Shown here: one piece after another, positions 33,401 to 43,039 of the stretch | How positions within the stretch are numbered: position 1 is the first letter of the stretch | Layout of the letters: the number at the start of each line of letters is the position of its first letter | From: Labia minor | Lineage: Eukaryota > Arthropoda > Insecta > Dermaptera > Spongiphoridae | Direction: 5' to 3' | Length of the DNA: 64,000 bases | NCBI GenBank assembly: GCA_963082975.1 | Contig: OY720346.1 | Location: 71,725,267 to 71,789,266, forward strand | Position numbers and translations under genes: made by a program | Notes under the pieces: generated by a model | The model's input: only the letters and a program-made list of their open reading frames with translations | Databases searched by the model: none | What the model was told of the DNA's origin: nothing

Positions 33401-34777
33401 CCCTTGGGAACAGAAGAAGAATATTTACAAAAGTTGCGACAGGGAATGAATAAAATACATGAGGCAGTACTTAAACGTGAACAGAAGCAAAGAGAACGAA
33501 GAAACATATTAAGAAACAGAGGCAGAAAGGAAAGATCTTTTGTTAGAGGCGATTGGGTTTGGCTTTACGTTCCGTCTATTAAACCCTCAGAGGCAAAAAA
33601 ATTTCGGAAACCCTGGAAAGGACCTTTTCAGGTAATAGAGAAATTGTCAGAGCAAGTTTACGAAATAGAAACATCCCCAGATAATCGCTTAAGAGTTCAC
33701 ATCAACCGATTAAAACTCTCCACAATCAAGGGTAAATCTACTAGTCCGATTTCAGAGAAAAATGAAAACCTCTTTAGTCATCCGACTAATGAGCCTATTG
33801 GAGTCTGCATTGGTGCTGATTTGATTATGACCAAGGGCTTAGCTCTCGAAGTTAGAGAGAAGTTCAATGGATTAGACACTCTTAAAGCTCAACAACCCGA
33901 AGAGGGTAAAACCCTAAAATTAAATAGAGGAAGTAGAAAAATATACTACTTGGTTACCAAAACCCGAAGCCATGAAAGGTCAAATTATGGCAATCTTAAA
34001 AGAGCATGTGAGTCAATGCTCAAACATGCAGAAGAGTTAGGGGGTAGCCTGATAGGCCTCTCAAAAGAGGATTTAGTAACAGATAGACTACGTTGGAACG
34101 TAATTAAATCTATCCTTACTAAGTTATTAAAAAGATATTCCTCAAAAATAATTATATATATGAAACGGAATTCTGACGACAAAGAGAAAGAGTCTTCTAA
34201 TGAAATACTGAATTATGATCCAGCTATTGGAGGCAGAAGAACAGAGAGAATGGGTTGGAGGAATACAATGGAGTTTCTAGAGAGGGAAAAACCAATTGAC
34301 GTGGAACAGTTAGAGAAAGAACCTAATTCAGAGATGGAGATGGAAAGGGATAACGGGAGAGCAACCAGCGATGTTGATTCCTCCAGTTCAGAAATAGAAC
34401 CTCAGGACGAGCAGGTGTCATCATCGGAGCGAGAAAATAATAACTCCTATGATCACCCGGCTATTCTAGATTCGGAACAAGAGCCTAGAAGAGGTAAGAG
34501 ACGTGGTCGCCCTCCTAAGAGGAAAATATTTAATTTCCACAAACGGAAAATTATCCCAATAGGAGGTGAACCCTCTGAAACCCCAGCATTTTTGGAAACG
34601 GAAGATCATCAATACTCAGAGGAAGATGATCCAGGTACATTATCTGATTGTGTAATTCCACACCAAAGTGAATTGGGTAAAGATATTGTTCCCAGGAGAG
34701 GAAGAAGAGAGGGTCTAAGGAGCCAAACTTATTATAGTTCTCAAAGGCACCATTCCAAAGCAGTATTTTCTTATTAA
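30422..34777 (+). CDS. pol: Gypsy pol polyprotein with added macrodomain-like and AT-hook regions
   Basis: 1,451 residues counted from the ATG at 30422; the frame is open upstream to the frameshift site. Order: aspartic protease (DTGA, residues 13-16), reverse transcriptase (YLDDVIVF near 427), RNase H (NTDASDVGLG near 575), integrase zinc domain (H..H..C..C, 764-806), integrase core DDE (LDIVGP near 834, LTDQGRN near 893, HPESNGMIERFH near 930) and a GPY/F-like module (PWKGPF near 1067). Residues about 1114-1247 resemble TARG1/OARD1-class macrodomains: NENLFSHP, CIGADLIMTKGLA, IYYLVTKTR with K1180, and TDRLRW with D1221. An acidic tail with an AT-hook (RRGKRRGRPPKRK, about 1356-1368) follows. 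The extra domains have no counterpart in ordinary Gypsy pol. Confidence 0.93.
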   Translation: MLCQDKTYHLLVDTGADISILKTPIAGVKIHQSNIKAKGVSGEVLVVRGEQNVLGKIDNVDIEHRFLIASIETQHDGLVGLDFLEAVGAVIDCTNRETKISKIKTNRSPYNETGQQVCLIEKVILPPWSEFVCSGRLTKGRGKNIAGDYILEPQNETLIPMRVARSVIRLKDNKIPIKLINTSNSSITLPRGKVIGTLSNIAETLSDFGPGEEEENLRDIAKEKLKHLNNEEYRTMINLLEKYNSITFNQNLKQGTNINVFHNIRTGDAKPIYKRAYPIPFHLKEEVKSQVSDMLENGIIKHSTSPWSAPVVLVPKKDNGEGVKYRFCTDFRELNAVTKPDVYPLPRIQETLEQLGKASIFSTIDLASGYHQIPVAKEDVEKTAFSTPDGHYEYVRLPFGLSGAPATFQRTMDSILVGLKGTECFVYLDDVIVFSETFGEHVQRLDRLLNTLRMANLKINIRKCEFAKNKVKYLGHIVTDKGVQPDPETVKAIKEYPRPKTVRQIRAFLGLAGWYRRFIPRFSEIAKPLHKVTGKHARYEWNEEQETAFTSLRQLIQSKLILAYPDFSLPFILNTDASDVGLGAVLSQMQYGEERPICFASRTLRKAEKNYTTTEKELLAVVWATQQFRCYIYGRTFRLITDHSSLRWMLNLKDPSSRIHRWAWKLSQYSYTVEHRPGKLHHHADALSRAVLVTGVEVVPHWDISHIAQEQLNDTFCQRIINDPNRETIQYETLWYVKQKDKSDERYWYKLLVPKKFVHFILDTYHSEPLGGHRGIESTLERLRKRYVWESMRHDIETFVKNCSSCAQRKSPVNLSAPIGLPYESVKPMEMISLDIVGPLPLTDRKNKFLLTAIDHFTKYASVIPLPDQSARTVAKAFVDHIICRYGTPERLLTDQGRNFISILMCEVCRFLKIKKINTTAYHPESNGMIERFHRTLIEQLAHFVKASGRDWDEWTAMEVFAYNNTPHSSTGFSPQFLFFGREAGMPNELPQPPLGTEEEYLQKLRQGMNKIHEAVLKREQKQRERRNILRNRGRKERSFVRGDWVWLYVPSIKPSEAKKFRKPWKGPFQVIEKLSEQVYEIETSPDNRLRVHINRLKLSTIKGKSTSPISEKNENLFSHPTNEPIGVCIGADLIMTKGLALEVREKFNGLDTLKAQQPEEGKTLKLNRGSRKIYYLVTKTRSHERSNYGNLKRACESMLKHAEELGGSLIGLSKEDLVTDRLRWNVIKSILTKLLKRYSSKIIIYMKRNSDDKEKESSNEILNYDPAIGGRRTERMGWRNTMEFLEREKPIDVEQLEKEPNSEMEMERDNGRATSDVDSSSSEIEPQDEQVSSSERENNNSYDHPAILDSEQEPRRGKRRGRPPKRKIFNFHKRKIIPIGGEPSETPAFLETEDHQYSEEDDPGTLSDCVIPHQSELGKDIVPRRGRREGLRSQTYYSSQRHHSKAVFSY
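33761..34162 (+). other. Macrodomain-like region within pol (TARG1/OARD1 type)
   Basis: About 134 residues, close to the size of the stand-alone enzyme. Lys1180 and Asp1221 stand 41 residues apart, as do the catalytic Lys84 and Asp125 of human TARG1, each in the matching local context (YYLxTK; DRLxW). The glycine-rich ligand loops are changed: the family's MGAGIA-like segment reads MTKGLA, and the IGCGL-like loop before the Asp reads KEDLVT. Either ligand preference has shifted or binding is weakened. Family knowledge: these enzymes release ADP-ribose from acidic side chains. Confidence 0.75.
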
Positions 34778-34822
34778 AAATTTTCGGAAAAGATTTTAAC
34801 TAACTATAAGCTTAAATCTTTT

Positions 34823-34838
34823 TTAAAGGGAGGAATAG
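34823..34838 (+). promoter_or_regulatory. Polypurine tract
   Basis: TTAAAGGGAGGAATAG directly before the 3' LTR, purine-rich from 34825. Expected plus-strand primer. Confidence 0.8.
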
Positions 34839-35588
34839 TGTAATATTTTAATTTATAAATATTTTTATATATTATATATAATATATAAAAATAAATATAA
34901 ATCGATTTTTTAATTAATAATATTTCTAAAATAATCGAGATTCGCAGAAGAGGGGAGTAAGGTGAACAAAGTACTTGAGGGGTCGATTGGTAGGTTCTGG
35001 GTGCGTGGAGGACATTCAAGGAGGAATCGTCTGTGAGTGCGGGCTTACCTGTGAGTGTGACCCTTTTCCCTTCCCCGCTGCACGTCTGGCCTATACTCAG
35101 AGGAGTGCGTATATATATTTGGTTTAAAAGTGATTATTTGTGAAGTGTTACAATAAAATTTATATTATTTATCAAACAATATTAGATTAAGTGTTAATTA
35201 GAATTTATATTTATACTTATCAATTAATAAGTAATATAAATTCACAAGTTAAATAGTGTTAAGTGAAGACTAAAACTAAGTCAAGAAATCAAGTTAATTG
35301 GATTGGTGTTATAAATAAATAAGTTATTTTTATAGAATTAAACTATATTGTATTATATTAAGAGTAAATATTTATAGTTGTTAATTTTAGTAATATATTA
35401 GTTAATCAATTATTTGTATGTATAAAATATATTAAATTAAGTGTATCATTTTAGTTATAAGGTTACAACTAAATGTTAATTTAAAATTTTATTAATTTTT
35501 TTATTATTAAATCAAATAATTTAATAATATGTACATTAATAAAAGTTAGTGGTGTCTTAATTTAACAACAATATTTTCCCACATTACA
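34839..35588 (+). repeat. 3' LTR (750 bp)
   Basis: Direct repeat of 28504-29253; TGTAATATTT to CACATTACA, followed by the duplicated target ATAG. Confidence 0.95.
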
Positions 35589-35592
35589 ATAG

Positions 35593-36544
35593 TAATATTG
35601 TAATAAATTTCTATCTGGAAAATTGTTACATATTATTTAGGATATTTTAAAAACAATTTCTTTCTTTAATATATATATATATATATTCTTAAAATTGAAT
35701 TTGTTTAAATTTTAACACATATATTCAATAATATAAATATATATAAAATAATATTAAATTGTATATAATATGTGTGTGTAACGGGCGGACCATTTATTTT
35801 ATTTGTAATTATATTTAAACCTGGTGAACTCATCCACTGGAATTGGCTCCCAGGAGGTGCTGCTCAGATGGAGCCGGCCCAAACTAAAAGGGATTCCCCT
35901 AAAGATCTTAGCAGCCCTTGATAGACAGTCGTTGGAGTCGTTGTGGAACCATTGAGCTGATGAGATAGGGCATGGTACTCAATCCTTAAATTTATGTTTA
36001 TATGTTCCATGTTCTGAAATATTTGGTAAATTTATCTTTATTTTTGTTTTCTTTCTTTCTATTAAACCCGTTAACAATATACAAATATTTTGTGAAAGTT
36101 TTTTTTATCAACCCTTATTATCTTGACGCCCAAATTAAAGTTATATTCTTTATCAAATCATTATTATTTATTATTACAATTGTATATAAAAGAATATTTG
36201 AATTTGTTTAAATTTTAACACATTTATTCAATCAAGCCACCGCTTCTTATATATCTTATTATTTATATTATAATTATTAAATAAAATTAAAAATATTTGT
36301 TATACCGATATCTGTTTTCATTGCATGAACACATATATCCATACATTAAACTTTTTAAAAATTGTTTAAGATTAGCTTTCCCCTAACACACTATAAATAA
36401 AAAAAAAAAAAAAAAAAAATTATATTTAAGTTATATTAATTTTAATTAGATTGATGTAATGATCTAATATTAATATTGGTGTGAATGATTGTAATAATAT
36501 TGAATAATAAATGGTATTTGATACAATTTTGTTATTTATTTATG
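35593..36544. other. Repeat A remainder and unassigned DNA
   Basis: The first about 70 bp finish repeat A copy 3. A GC-richer block at about 35770-35965 (CTCCCAGGAGGTGCTGCTC, CGTTGGAGTCGTTGTGG) is unlike its surroundings and could be a SINE or the end of another element. The rest is AT-rich, with a poly(A) run at about 36400-36419. No gene seen. Confidence 0.45.
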
Positions 36545-37019
36545 AAAGGGTCGAGCGATAGCTCGGTGTTCGATGTATATATAATATAGGATCAATTATT
36601 TTATTTGATCAAGTAAATTAGAAAAGGTTTTTATATATTGAAATGAAAATCAATTTATTTTAATTTATTTGAAACATTTTAGGAAACAAATTTTTAATGG
36701 GTCATTTTAAGAAATCCAATTTTATCATTGTCTAAAATAAAAAAACAGAATATATTATTTTAAATTTTTTATGAATAATAAAATATTTTCAAAATGTCAA
36801 TTAAAATGACTAAATTATATTATTTTTTGTTTTTGTTAAAATTATTTATTACAACTATATTTTAAGAAAAAAAATGATTTGTAGGTTATATAAAAATTAA
36901 AATATGAATTTTTAGATAAATAATAAAAAGGAGATGTTTATATTTTTTTATTTTTAATTTTTAATAAATTTTCTTTTTTGATATGAGATTTTATTAAAAA
37001 ATTGTATATCAATATTTTT
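36545..37019. other. Partial T repeat and AT-rich DNA
   Basis: GGGTCGAGCGATAGCTCGG at about 36547 is the left half of repeat T only. The remainder is AT-rich without a recognisable gene. Confidence 0.5.
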
Positions 37020-37206
37020 TAAAGGGTCGAGCAATAGCTCGGTGTCCCAGGTATTAATATTACCAGCCAAATTCAATAATAATGAATCATTTTTTACTAT
37101 CTCACCAGAGATAGTATTGCGATCACGAAAATTTTCGATGTTGAGATTTTGATGTTTTTATACGTTTTGAAGGTTCCTGAATCATTTTCACTAAGGTTGA
37201 GAAAAA

Positions 37207-37269
<63 letters not shown>

Positions 37270-37773
37270 AGGCAAGATTACGCAAAAACGGTTTGAGCTA
37301 GAATGATGAAATTTGGTACATGGACATTATTCAAAATTCATAGTTTTCTATCAACTTTTGAGAAATGTAGCTCAACCGGAAGAGGGTCATTACCTACAAC
37401 GTTTTGATTTTTTTTCCTCTAAAGTGACCGTAAAAATAAAGATATATGTTTGATAATTTTTCACATGATTAATAATTGTATAAAACTGCTATATATAGAA
37501 TTTCAGCTTGATTGATTCGCTGAAATTACCAGAATTATTTTTTAACACTGCAAATCTCACGCGCCAACACGTGACGTGGTGCCATCAACAAAAAGCCAAA
37601 CATGCGCTGGTTTAATATTTATTATTTATTATTTATAATTTATAATTAATTAAATTTAATTTAAATATAATATATTATGTTATTTAATCCAATTCAAATT
37701 GCGAGATAGTCGAGTGGAGACACTCCAGCTAATTTTAACTTAAGTACCGAGCCGAGGCTCGGGGTCCCGGTAC
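37020..37773 (+). repeat. Short repeat T, copy 4, split by a microsatellite-bearing element
   Basis: The left half (AAAGGGTCGAGC... to about 37095) and right half (about 37733-37773, ending GGGGTCCCGGTAC) are separated by about 640 bp. The inserted DNA begins ACTATCTCACCAGAG and has the inverted GCGAGATAGT at 37701-37710, suggesting a short-TIR DNA element. Confidence 0.65.
37211..37266. repeat. (TG)n microsatellite
   Basis: An uninterrupted run of about 28 TG units inside the element described above. It sits just upstream of the block CAAAAACGGTTTGAGC / GATGAAATTTGGTAC, which also recurs in other repeats here. Confidence 0.95.
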
Positions 37774-38167
37774 TGGTTCCTTTAATACGTAAGTACCCTT
37801 TTTAGTTGTGAAATATAAAATATTGTAATTCGTGACATCTTACGCCATATTGTCTAACCAAACATTATTTTTAATACACTTTATTTAACTCACACTGTCC
37901 GGTTGTCCGGTTGTCCGTTTGTACGCGGCATTAAATAATCGATATTTCAACAACTTCCCGTCATTCAATCAACTTGAAATTTTGCATACGCGCTTGCTCC
38001 TACTAATACACGAATCAATTGAAAAATCCACTGAATTATTTATCTATTAGTGGTAATTAATTAACTAAACTTCATATGCGGAATATGGAATAGTTCACTG
38101 TTTCGATCATAGATGGCGATAGCAGTTCTAGAGGCGCTGAACACGACTAAAAAGTATAAAATAAATC
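37774..38167. other. Unassigned repeat-like DNA
   Basis: The first about 95 bp (TTCCTTTAATACGTAAGTACC onward) recur at about 57690-57785. Then comes a stretch with short tandem CCGGTTGT units near 37900 and a GC-richer end (GATGGCGATAGCAGTTC). No gene recognised. Confidence 0.45.
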
Positions 38168-38790
38168 TTATCTTATTATGCTAGCTAAAATTGTTTGTTT
38201 CTAACTGGGTTCTCAAAAACCGCTCTAACGATTTTTTTCAAATTCACACTAGATATAGTATTTATAAAGAAAAATTAAGTTTTATTGATCATATCTCTGG
38301 AAAAATACATTTTCATTATTTATTTCTTAATTTAAAATTATATATGGGTGACGTCAAAAGTGGCATCCATTTTTATTTTATTAACTGAAATTGTATTAAT
38401 ATTTTTTTTTATTTAAAATATTTTAATATTTATTATTTAATTTCGAAATAAAATTAAAAATATTTATTTTTAATAAAATATATATATATATTTATTATTC
38501 TCTCTCAAAAAAAAAAATAAACAAAAACAACAAATACGGTTTAGTAATTGGCTTGAATAGATAGTAAAAAAATGTCATTTTTATTATCTTAATATATTGG
38601 TCCAGTGGTTACAATGACTTTTGGCGAGTGGAGTTCGAAGAGTCGAAACTTGTCTCGAGCATCGATATTTAAAAATAATTAATTTGTTATTTTGTTTTTA
38701 ATCTATTTTTATGTTTATTTTTTAATAAATTATTATTTTGTAATATATTGGAAATATATTATCAGTGTGATACGTTGGAAATGGATTGTG
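38168..38790 (+). mobile_element. Helitron-family repeat A, copy 4
   Basis: A|TCTTATCTTATTATGCTAGC start, TGACGTCA at 38349, tRNA-like block at about 38600-38665 (CCAGTGGTTACAATGA, GAGTCGAAACTT). It matches the reconstructed copy 1 with the Jockey-type LINE removed. 3' end unclear. Confidence 0.65.
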
Positions 38791-39350
38791 ATTATTCACC
38801 CATCACGGGCCTCTGGTCTGGAATTTGCAAAGGTTTGCATCTCATAGAGAAATAATAGAAATAATAGAAATAAGAAATACTTAAGTTAAGAAAATGCACG
38901 TAAGTGGAAGTGAGATGAACGATAAGAGATGGAGGAGGGGGTGAGGAGAGACGGAGGAGATGGCCAGTGAAATGAGAATTGCGTGGGAACGTATTATCGC
39001 CAGTCACCCGTCCAAGGCCGCGAGTGGAGACTACATTTTTGCAAGGATTTGCATTTGATAGAAGAGCGACAGACGCCTAGGGGAGGAGGGAATGTGGGTG
39101 AGAAGGGTGAGAGGCGCGGCGGGGGAACTGCAGCGAGAAATCGGCGTTGGAGAGTCTTGGGGCAGAAGGTTACTGGGGTACGTAAGATGTAGACGCACAT
39201 TGATGCCATGGCGGAGGGAGCGAAGGGGATAGAGAGTATGGGGGTGTCTCTATGATATAAGGGGATGAATTATTGATAATTGTTTGTGAATGTTTGTGTT
39301 AATATTATTAATTCTATTGATGGTGAGTGGCCGGCCGGCATAATGTAAGT
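38791..39350. other. Purine-rich, GC-richer island of unknown origin
   Basis: Markedly less AT-rich than its surroundings and G/A-biased on the plus strand. It contains two related segments (TTTGCAAAGGTTTGCATCTC near 38823 and TTTGCAAGGATTTGCATTTG near 39038). Short open frames on both strands look like compositional by-products. No family recognised. Confidence 0.5.
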
Positions 39351-39414
39351 AGAATGAATTTGATTAAGTAACTTGTAACTAAATTGTATAAATTATAATG
39401 AAATGAATTCATAA

Positions 39415-39845
39415 TATGAAATTGATTAAATAAATGAATTAACTTGAATAAAATGTATTTAAATAAATTAATATGAAATGGATTAAATAAATGAATTAAC
39501 TTGAATAAATGTCTGTAAATAAATTAATATGAAATCGATTAAATAAATGAATTAACTTGAATAAAATGTATTTAAATAAATTAATATGAAATTGATTAAA
39601 TAAAGGAATTAACTTGAATAAAATGTATTTAAATAAATTAATATGAAATTGATTAAATAAATGAATTAACTTGAATAAATGTGTTTAAATAAATTAATAT
39701 GAAATCGATTAAATAAATGAATTAACTTGAATAAAATGTATTTAAATAAATTAATATGAAATTGATTAAATAAATGAATTAACTTGAAGAAAATGTATTT
39801 AAATAAATTAATATAAAATTAATTAAATGAACAAATTAAATAAAT
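39415..39845. repeat. 57-bp minisatellite, about 7.5 units
   Basis: Tandem unit of about 57 bp (GATTAAATAAATGAATTAAC at its start). Some units are 55 bp with AAATGT in place of AAAATGTA. The variants recur every third unit, hinting at a higher-order period of about 169 bp. Confidence 0.9.
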
Positions 39846-40626
39846 TGTATTTGAATAGATTAATGATTCGAACTTGGTTAATAATTGTAACTTAATTAAA
39901 TGAATAAACTAACTTAAGCTAAATGATGTTTTTAAATAACCAATTTGACACGATCGTCGTATCTAGGTGGCATGATCTCGTTCCTTCCTTCTAGTATTTA
40001 TACAAGTAAGTACGCGGCCCTTTACAAAAAGTACGCGGATCTTTAGAAAAAGTACGCGGCCTCTTACAATTTTATATTTATTTATTCATTGTTCTTTTAT
40101 TAAATTTAATATTTATTATAATATTATTTATTATTAATTTATATATGACGTCACAAATTACATTCACATTGAAATTTGACTCCCGCCTTTTTTTAAAGGA
40201 TATTGTATTAATATTTTTTTTATATTTAAAATATTTTAAAATTTTTTATTTAATTTCGAAATAAAATTAAAAATATATATTTTAATAATATTTAAGGTTG
40301 TTAAAGTTTATATTTAAACATTAAATATAACAAATTTATAATAAATTTTTAATTCTTAATTTTAAATTTAATTTTTTCTCTTCTTTTAGCCCAGATCTCC
40401 GGGTCAGTTCACGCCCATTCAAAGTCCACCCCTTTCCATTACACTTTTGTGACCAAACGTTATTCTTTTTTTTAAAATTTCCCCCTTCAATATCGCTACC
40501 ATATAAAAAAATCATTACAATATAAACTATGAATATAATAACAGAAGTGTATATCTCTATATATAATATATATATATTAAATAATTATTATAAATACATA
40601 TATAATATAACTTATATTATATATTA
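39846..40626. other. Repeat debris, no gene seen
   Basis: It holds a short tandem of AAGTACGCGG units (three, at about 40012-40068), a fragment of repeat A with TGACGTCA at 40146 and CTCCCGCC near 40181, and a C-rich block near 40390-40440. From about 40525 it is duplicated at 58028-58133. Confidence 0.5.
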
Positions 40627-42037
40627 CCAGCTGGTCAGAGCGCCTTCGGCGCTCTTCACAGCTGGACGGGGGCTCCGCCCCCTGTACCCCCGAGTGGTAC
40701 ATCGTATTTGGTTAAAAGTAGTAAAAGGTTTTCATCCATTTTGTTCCAACAGTATATTACATAAAACATTCATTTCTTTTTGTGTTCTTATTTAAAATAT
40801 ATTTTAATTTAATCAGTAAATTAATTATATATATTATTATTGTATATGTTATATCTATCTATTTATATAGCTCAAAGATAGTCGAAAGTTCTTGGCCACA
40901 TTTCTCCAAATGTCCCTATCCTGAGCCCTTGTCCTATCTCTCTTACGTCTCTTCCTATGCGTCCATGGTCTTGATTCCCTTTGATAATAATTTTGATGAG
41001 ATAAGCCTCTTTACTGCATGATAACAGGCGTTTCCCGATTGATACCTCGATTTAAATTGTATATTAAGATTTTGTATGTTAATACTGTTCCTCTTTGTCA
41101 CTAAATATTTTATCTTATCACTATTAATTTCAAACCTCCATTAATTTTTCCTCGCAATCTGTAATTGCAATTGCCGAATCTCTTATAATATTTAAGACGT
41201 CTGCTTAGCCTAACTTTTCAATTATTTTGTTTAATTGCATTTCGAGTGATTTTTTCCCAATTTGTGTAATCACATACTCACAACATGCAACATATAATTG
41301 GTCAAAGAATATGTATATATTTATAATTTTTATGTTTTATTTATATTTATAATTTAATTTTGTTTTTGTTTTCTTTTAATAAATAATTCTAATATTAAAA
41401 ATGCGTAGAGGACGTCTAAAAAATCATATTTTAATTTTTATATAACCAAGAAATCATTTTTCACTCATTTTCAATTGGCGTTTTGATATACAAATTTAAA
41501 GATTATATAAATAAGTAATTTTAATTTTGATCTCATAATTGGATTTCCTTTTTCATGTAAGTATATAATTAAGAGTGGAATTACAATATAATCAATAGCT
41601 AATATATAATATTAAAAATATATTTACGGATTCGTTCTATAATAAATTGATGTCATTTAATTCTCCTACTATGTATCGAATCGAATATAAAGATAAATCT
41701 TCTTTTAAACGTTGTGTGAAACAATTTCAAATAATTTAAATGTAAAACTATTAATGAAATTAAAAAATCAAATATATGAATATAATATAAATATTTTTAA
41801 TTTTATTTTAAGAATAGATATATATATCTCACAGGCGGTGGTTGTGACGTCATCCATATATTATAAATTTAAATTAAGAAGAACTAATAAAGATGTAGTT
41901 TTCCAGAGATGTGGTCAATAAAACTCAATTTTTCTTTATAAATACTATCTCTGTTGTGAATTTCAAAAAAATCGTTAGAGCGGTTTTTGAGAACAATGAA
42001 ACAGAGAAACAATTTTTACTCGTATAAGAAGATAAGA
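40627..42037 (-). mobile_element. Non-autonomous Helitron, copy 1
   Basis: On the minus strand it begins TCTTATCTTCTTATACGAG after a host A. It ends with a hairpin (AGAGCGCCGAAGGCGCTCT), a short spacer and CTGG, followed by a host T: the TC...hairpin-CTRR structure and A/T target of Helitrons, without target duplication. An unoccupied version of the same locus is at 58028-58485. The interior is AT-rich. Near 40890-41020 the minus strand reads RAQDRDIWRNV-like, a possible old LINE C-terminus. No helicase is encoded. Confidence 0.88.
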
Positions 42038-42912
42038 TAAATAAATTATATTAGTTACTGGAAATGATAGATATAGAAATTTTCATAAAATTTATTTTCA
42101 AAAAAGATCATTTGATTACGTTTTTATTTTTAATATAAATTTAATCGAATGATTTCAATACATTCAATGAAAATAAATCAATTATTAAATTAATTTTCTT
42201 GTTATTTTTGTTTTTGAATTTTTTCTACTTTTTGTTTTTGTATATAAATTGTATATAATTTTATTTATCCAGGGTCATTTAAAAGATATATATAGAAATT
42301 ATATAAATTGTTTTATTTTAATCAGAAAATATTATTGAACGGATATTGTAAAATTTTAATGAAAAGTTTTAGTTCGTTTCATATAAAAAAAACATTTGGA
42401 AACTCATTTAATAATGTGTTCCATTTAAATCCAAAACTCAAAACATTTCCAAACTTTTATAAGTAAACTTAAAGTTAATTCCACCACCTCTTAAAAAAAA
42501 TTAAATGATATGCCTCAAATTTCATAATTTATTTTTTTAATGGTAATTATATTGAATGGTCATCCAGTCATGGATTTTGATAAAACTTTACCAGTGAATT
42601 CCTTGTTTAATTGCAAAGAAACTTTCCATATGCAATATTTCTCGGTCTCTTCTAGTTTACGAGATAAAAAATTTTAAGTTTGACAGATTAGCTGGTAATG
42701 TGCAGCCATTAAGTAATGTTTTATTGACTAAATCACTAATTATTCACTTATTCTTAATTTTCGATTTTTTTCGGTTCGGTTTGGATATAGGTAAATTATT
42801 TAATCAATGAATTTTTTAATTTATGTATATCTCTACCGTACTGAAAAAAATCCCAGAAAATTAGAGGAGTCCTCTGATGTTCAAATTAATAAAACATGGT
42901 ATCTAAATAGAA
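42038..42912. other. AT-rich DNA duplicated at 58.1-58.5 kb
   Basis: 42038-42350 matches 58134-58485. Beyond that it is unassigned AT-rich sequence with a fragment of foldback R at about 42770-42830. No gene seen. Confidence 0.5.
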
Positions 42913-43035
42913 CAGTGATTCTCAACCACTGTGCCGCGAGATTATTACAAATGTTAAGATGCTCTTAAACATTTGCGACTTCTTTTTGATTTTTGGCTCT
43001 AAAAAAGAAAGGTAAAACGTTTTGGGACTAGACTC
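42913..43035 (-). mobile_element. hAT MITE fragment, reverse orientation
   Basis: CAGTGATTCTCAACCACTGTGCCGC at the left end is the complement of the right end of the MITE at 6675. The element is degraded and its other end is missing; a tRNA-derived SINE follows directly. Confidence 0.75.
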
Positions 43036-43039
43036 TTAA

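Larger units (their letters stand above)
28504..35588 (+). mobile_element. Complete Ty3/Gypsy LTR retrotransposon with C-terminal macrodomain
   Basis: 7,085 bp flanked by the 4-bp duplication ATAG (28500-28503 and 35589-35592). Two 750-bp LTRs, a primer-binding site, gag, pol and a polypurine tract are all present and open. No envelope-like frame is seen. Pol extends about 340 residues past the integrase core and includes a macrodomain-like segment and an AT-hook. LTRs of equal length without noticed differences and intact frames mark it as young and possibly active. Confidence 0.95.

Noticed and set aside
34804-35019. Minus-strand frame inside both LTRs (also 28469-28684)
   Set aside because: Present in both LTRs simply because they are repeats; no gene-like features or start context.
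37211-37266. Z-DNA or regulatory role for the (TG)n tract
   Set aside because: It is part of a mobile element and nothing in the context supports a specific role.
39096-39209. Arg/Gly- or Pro-rich short proteins in the purine island
   Set aside because: Overlapping open frames on both strands reflect the GC- and purine-rich composition.
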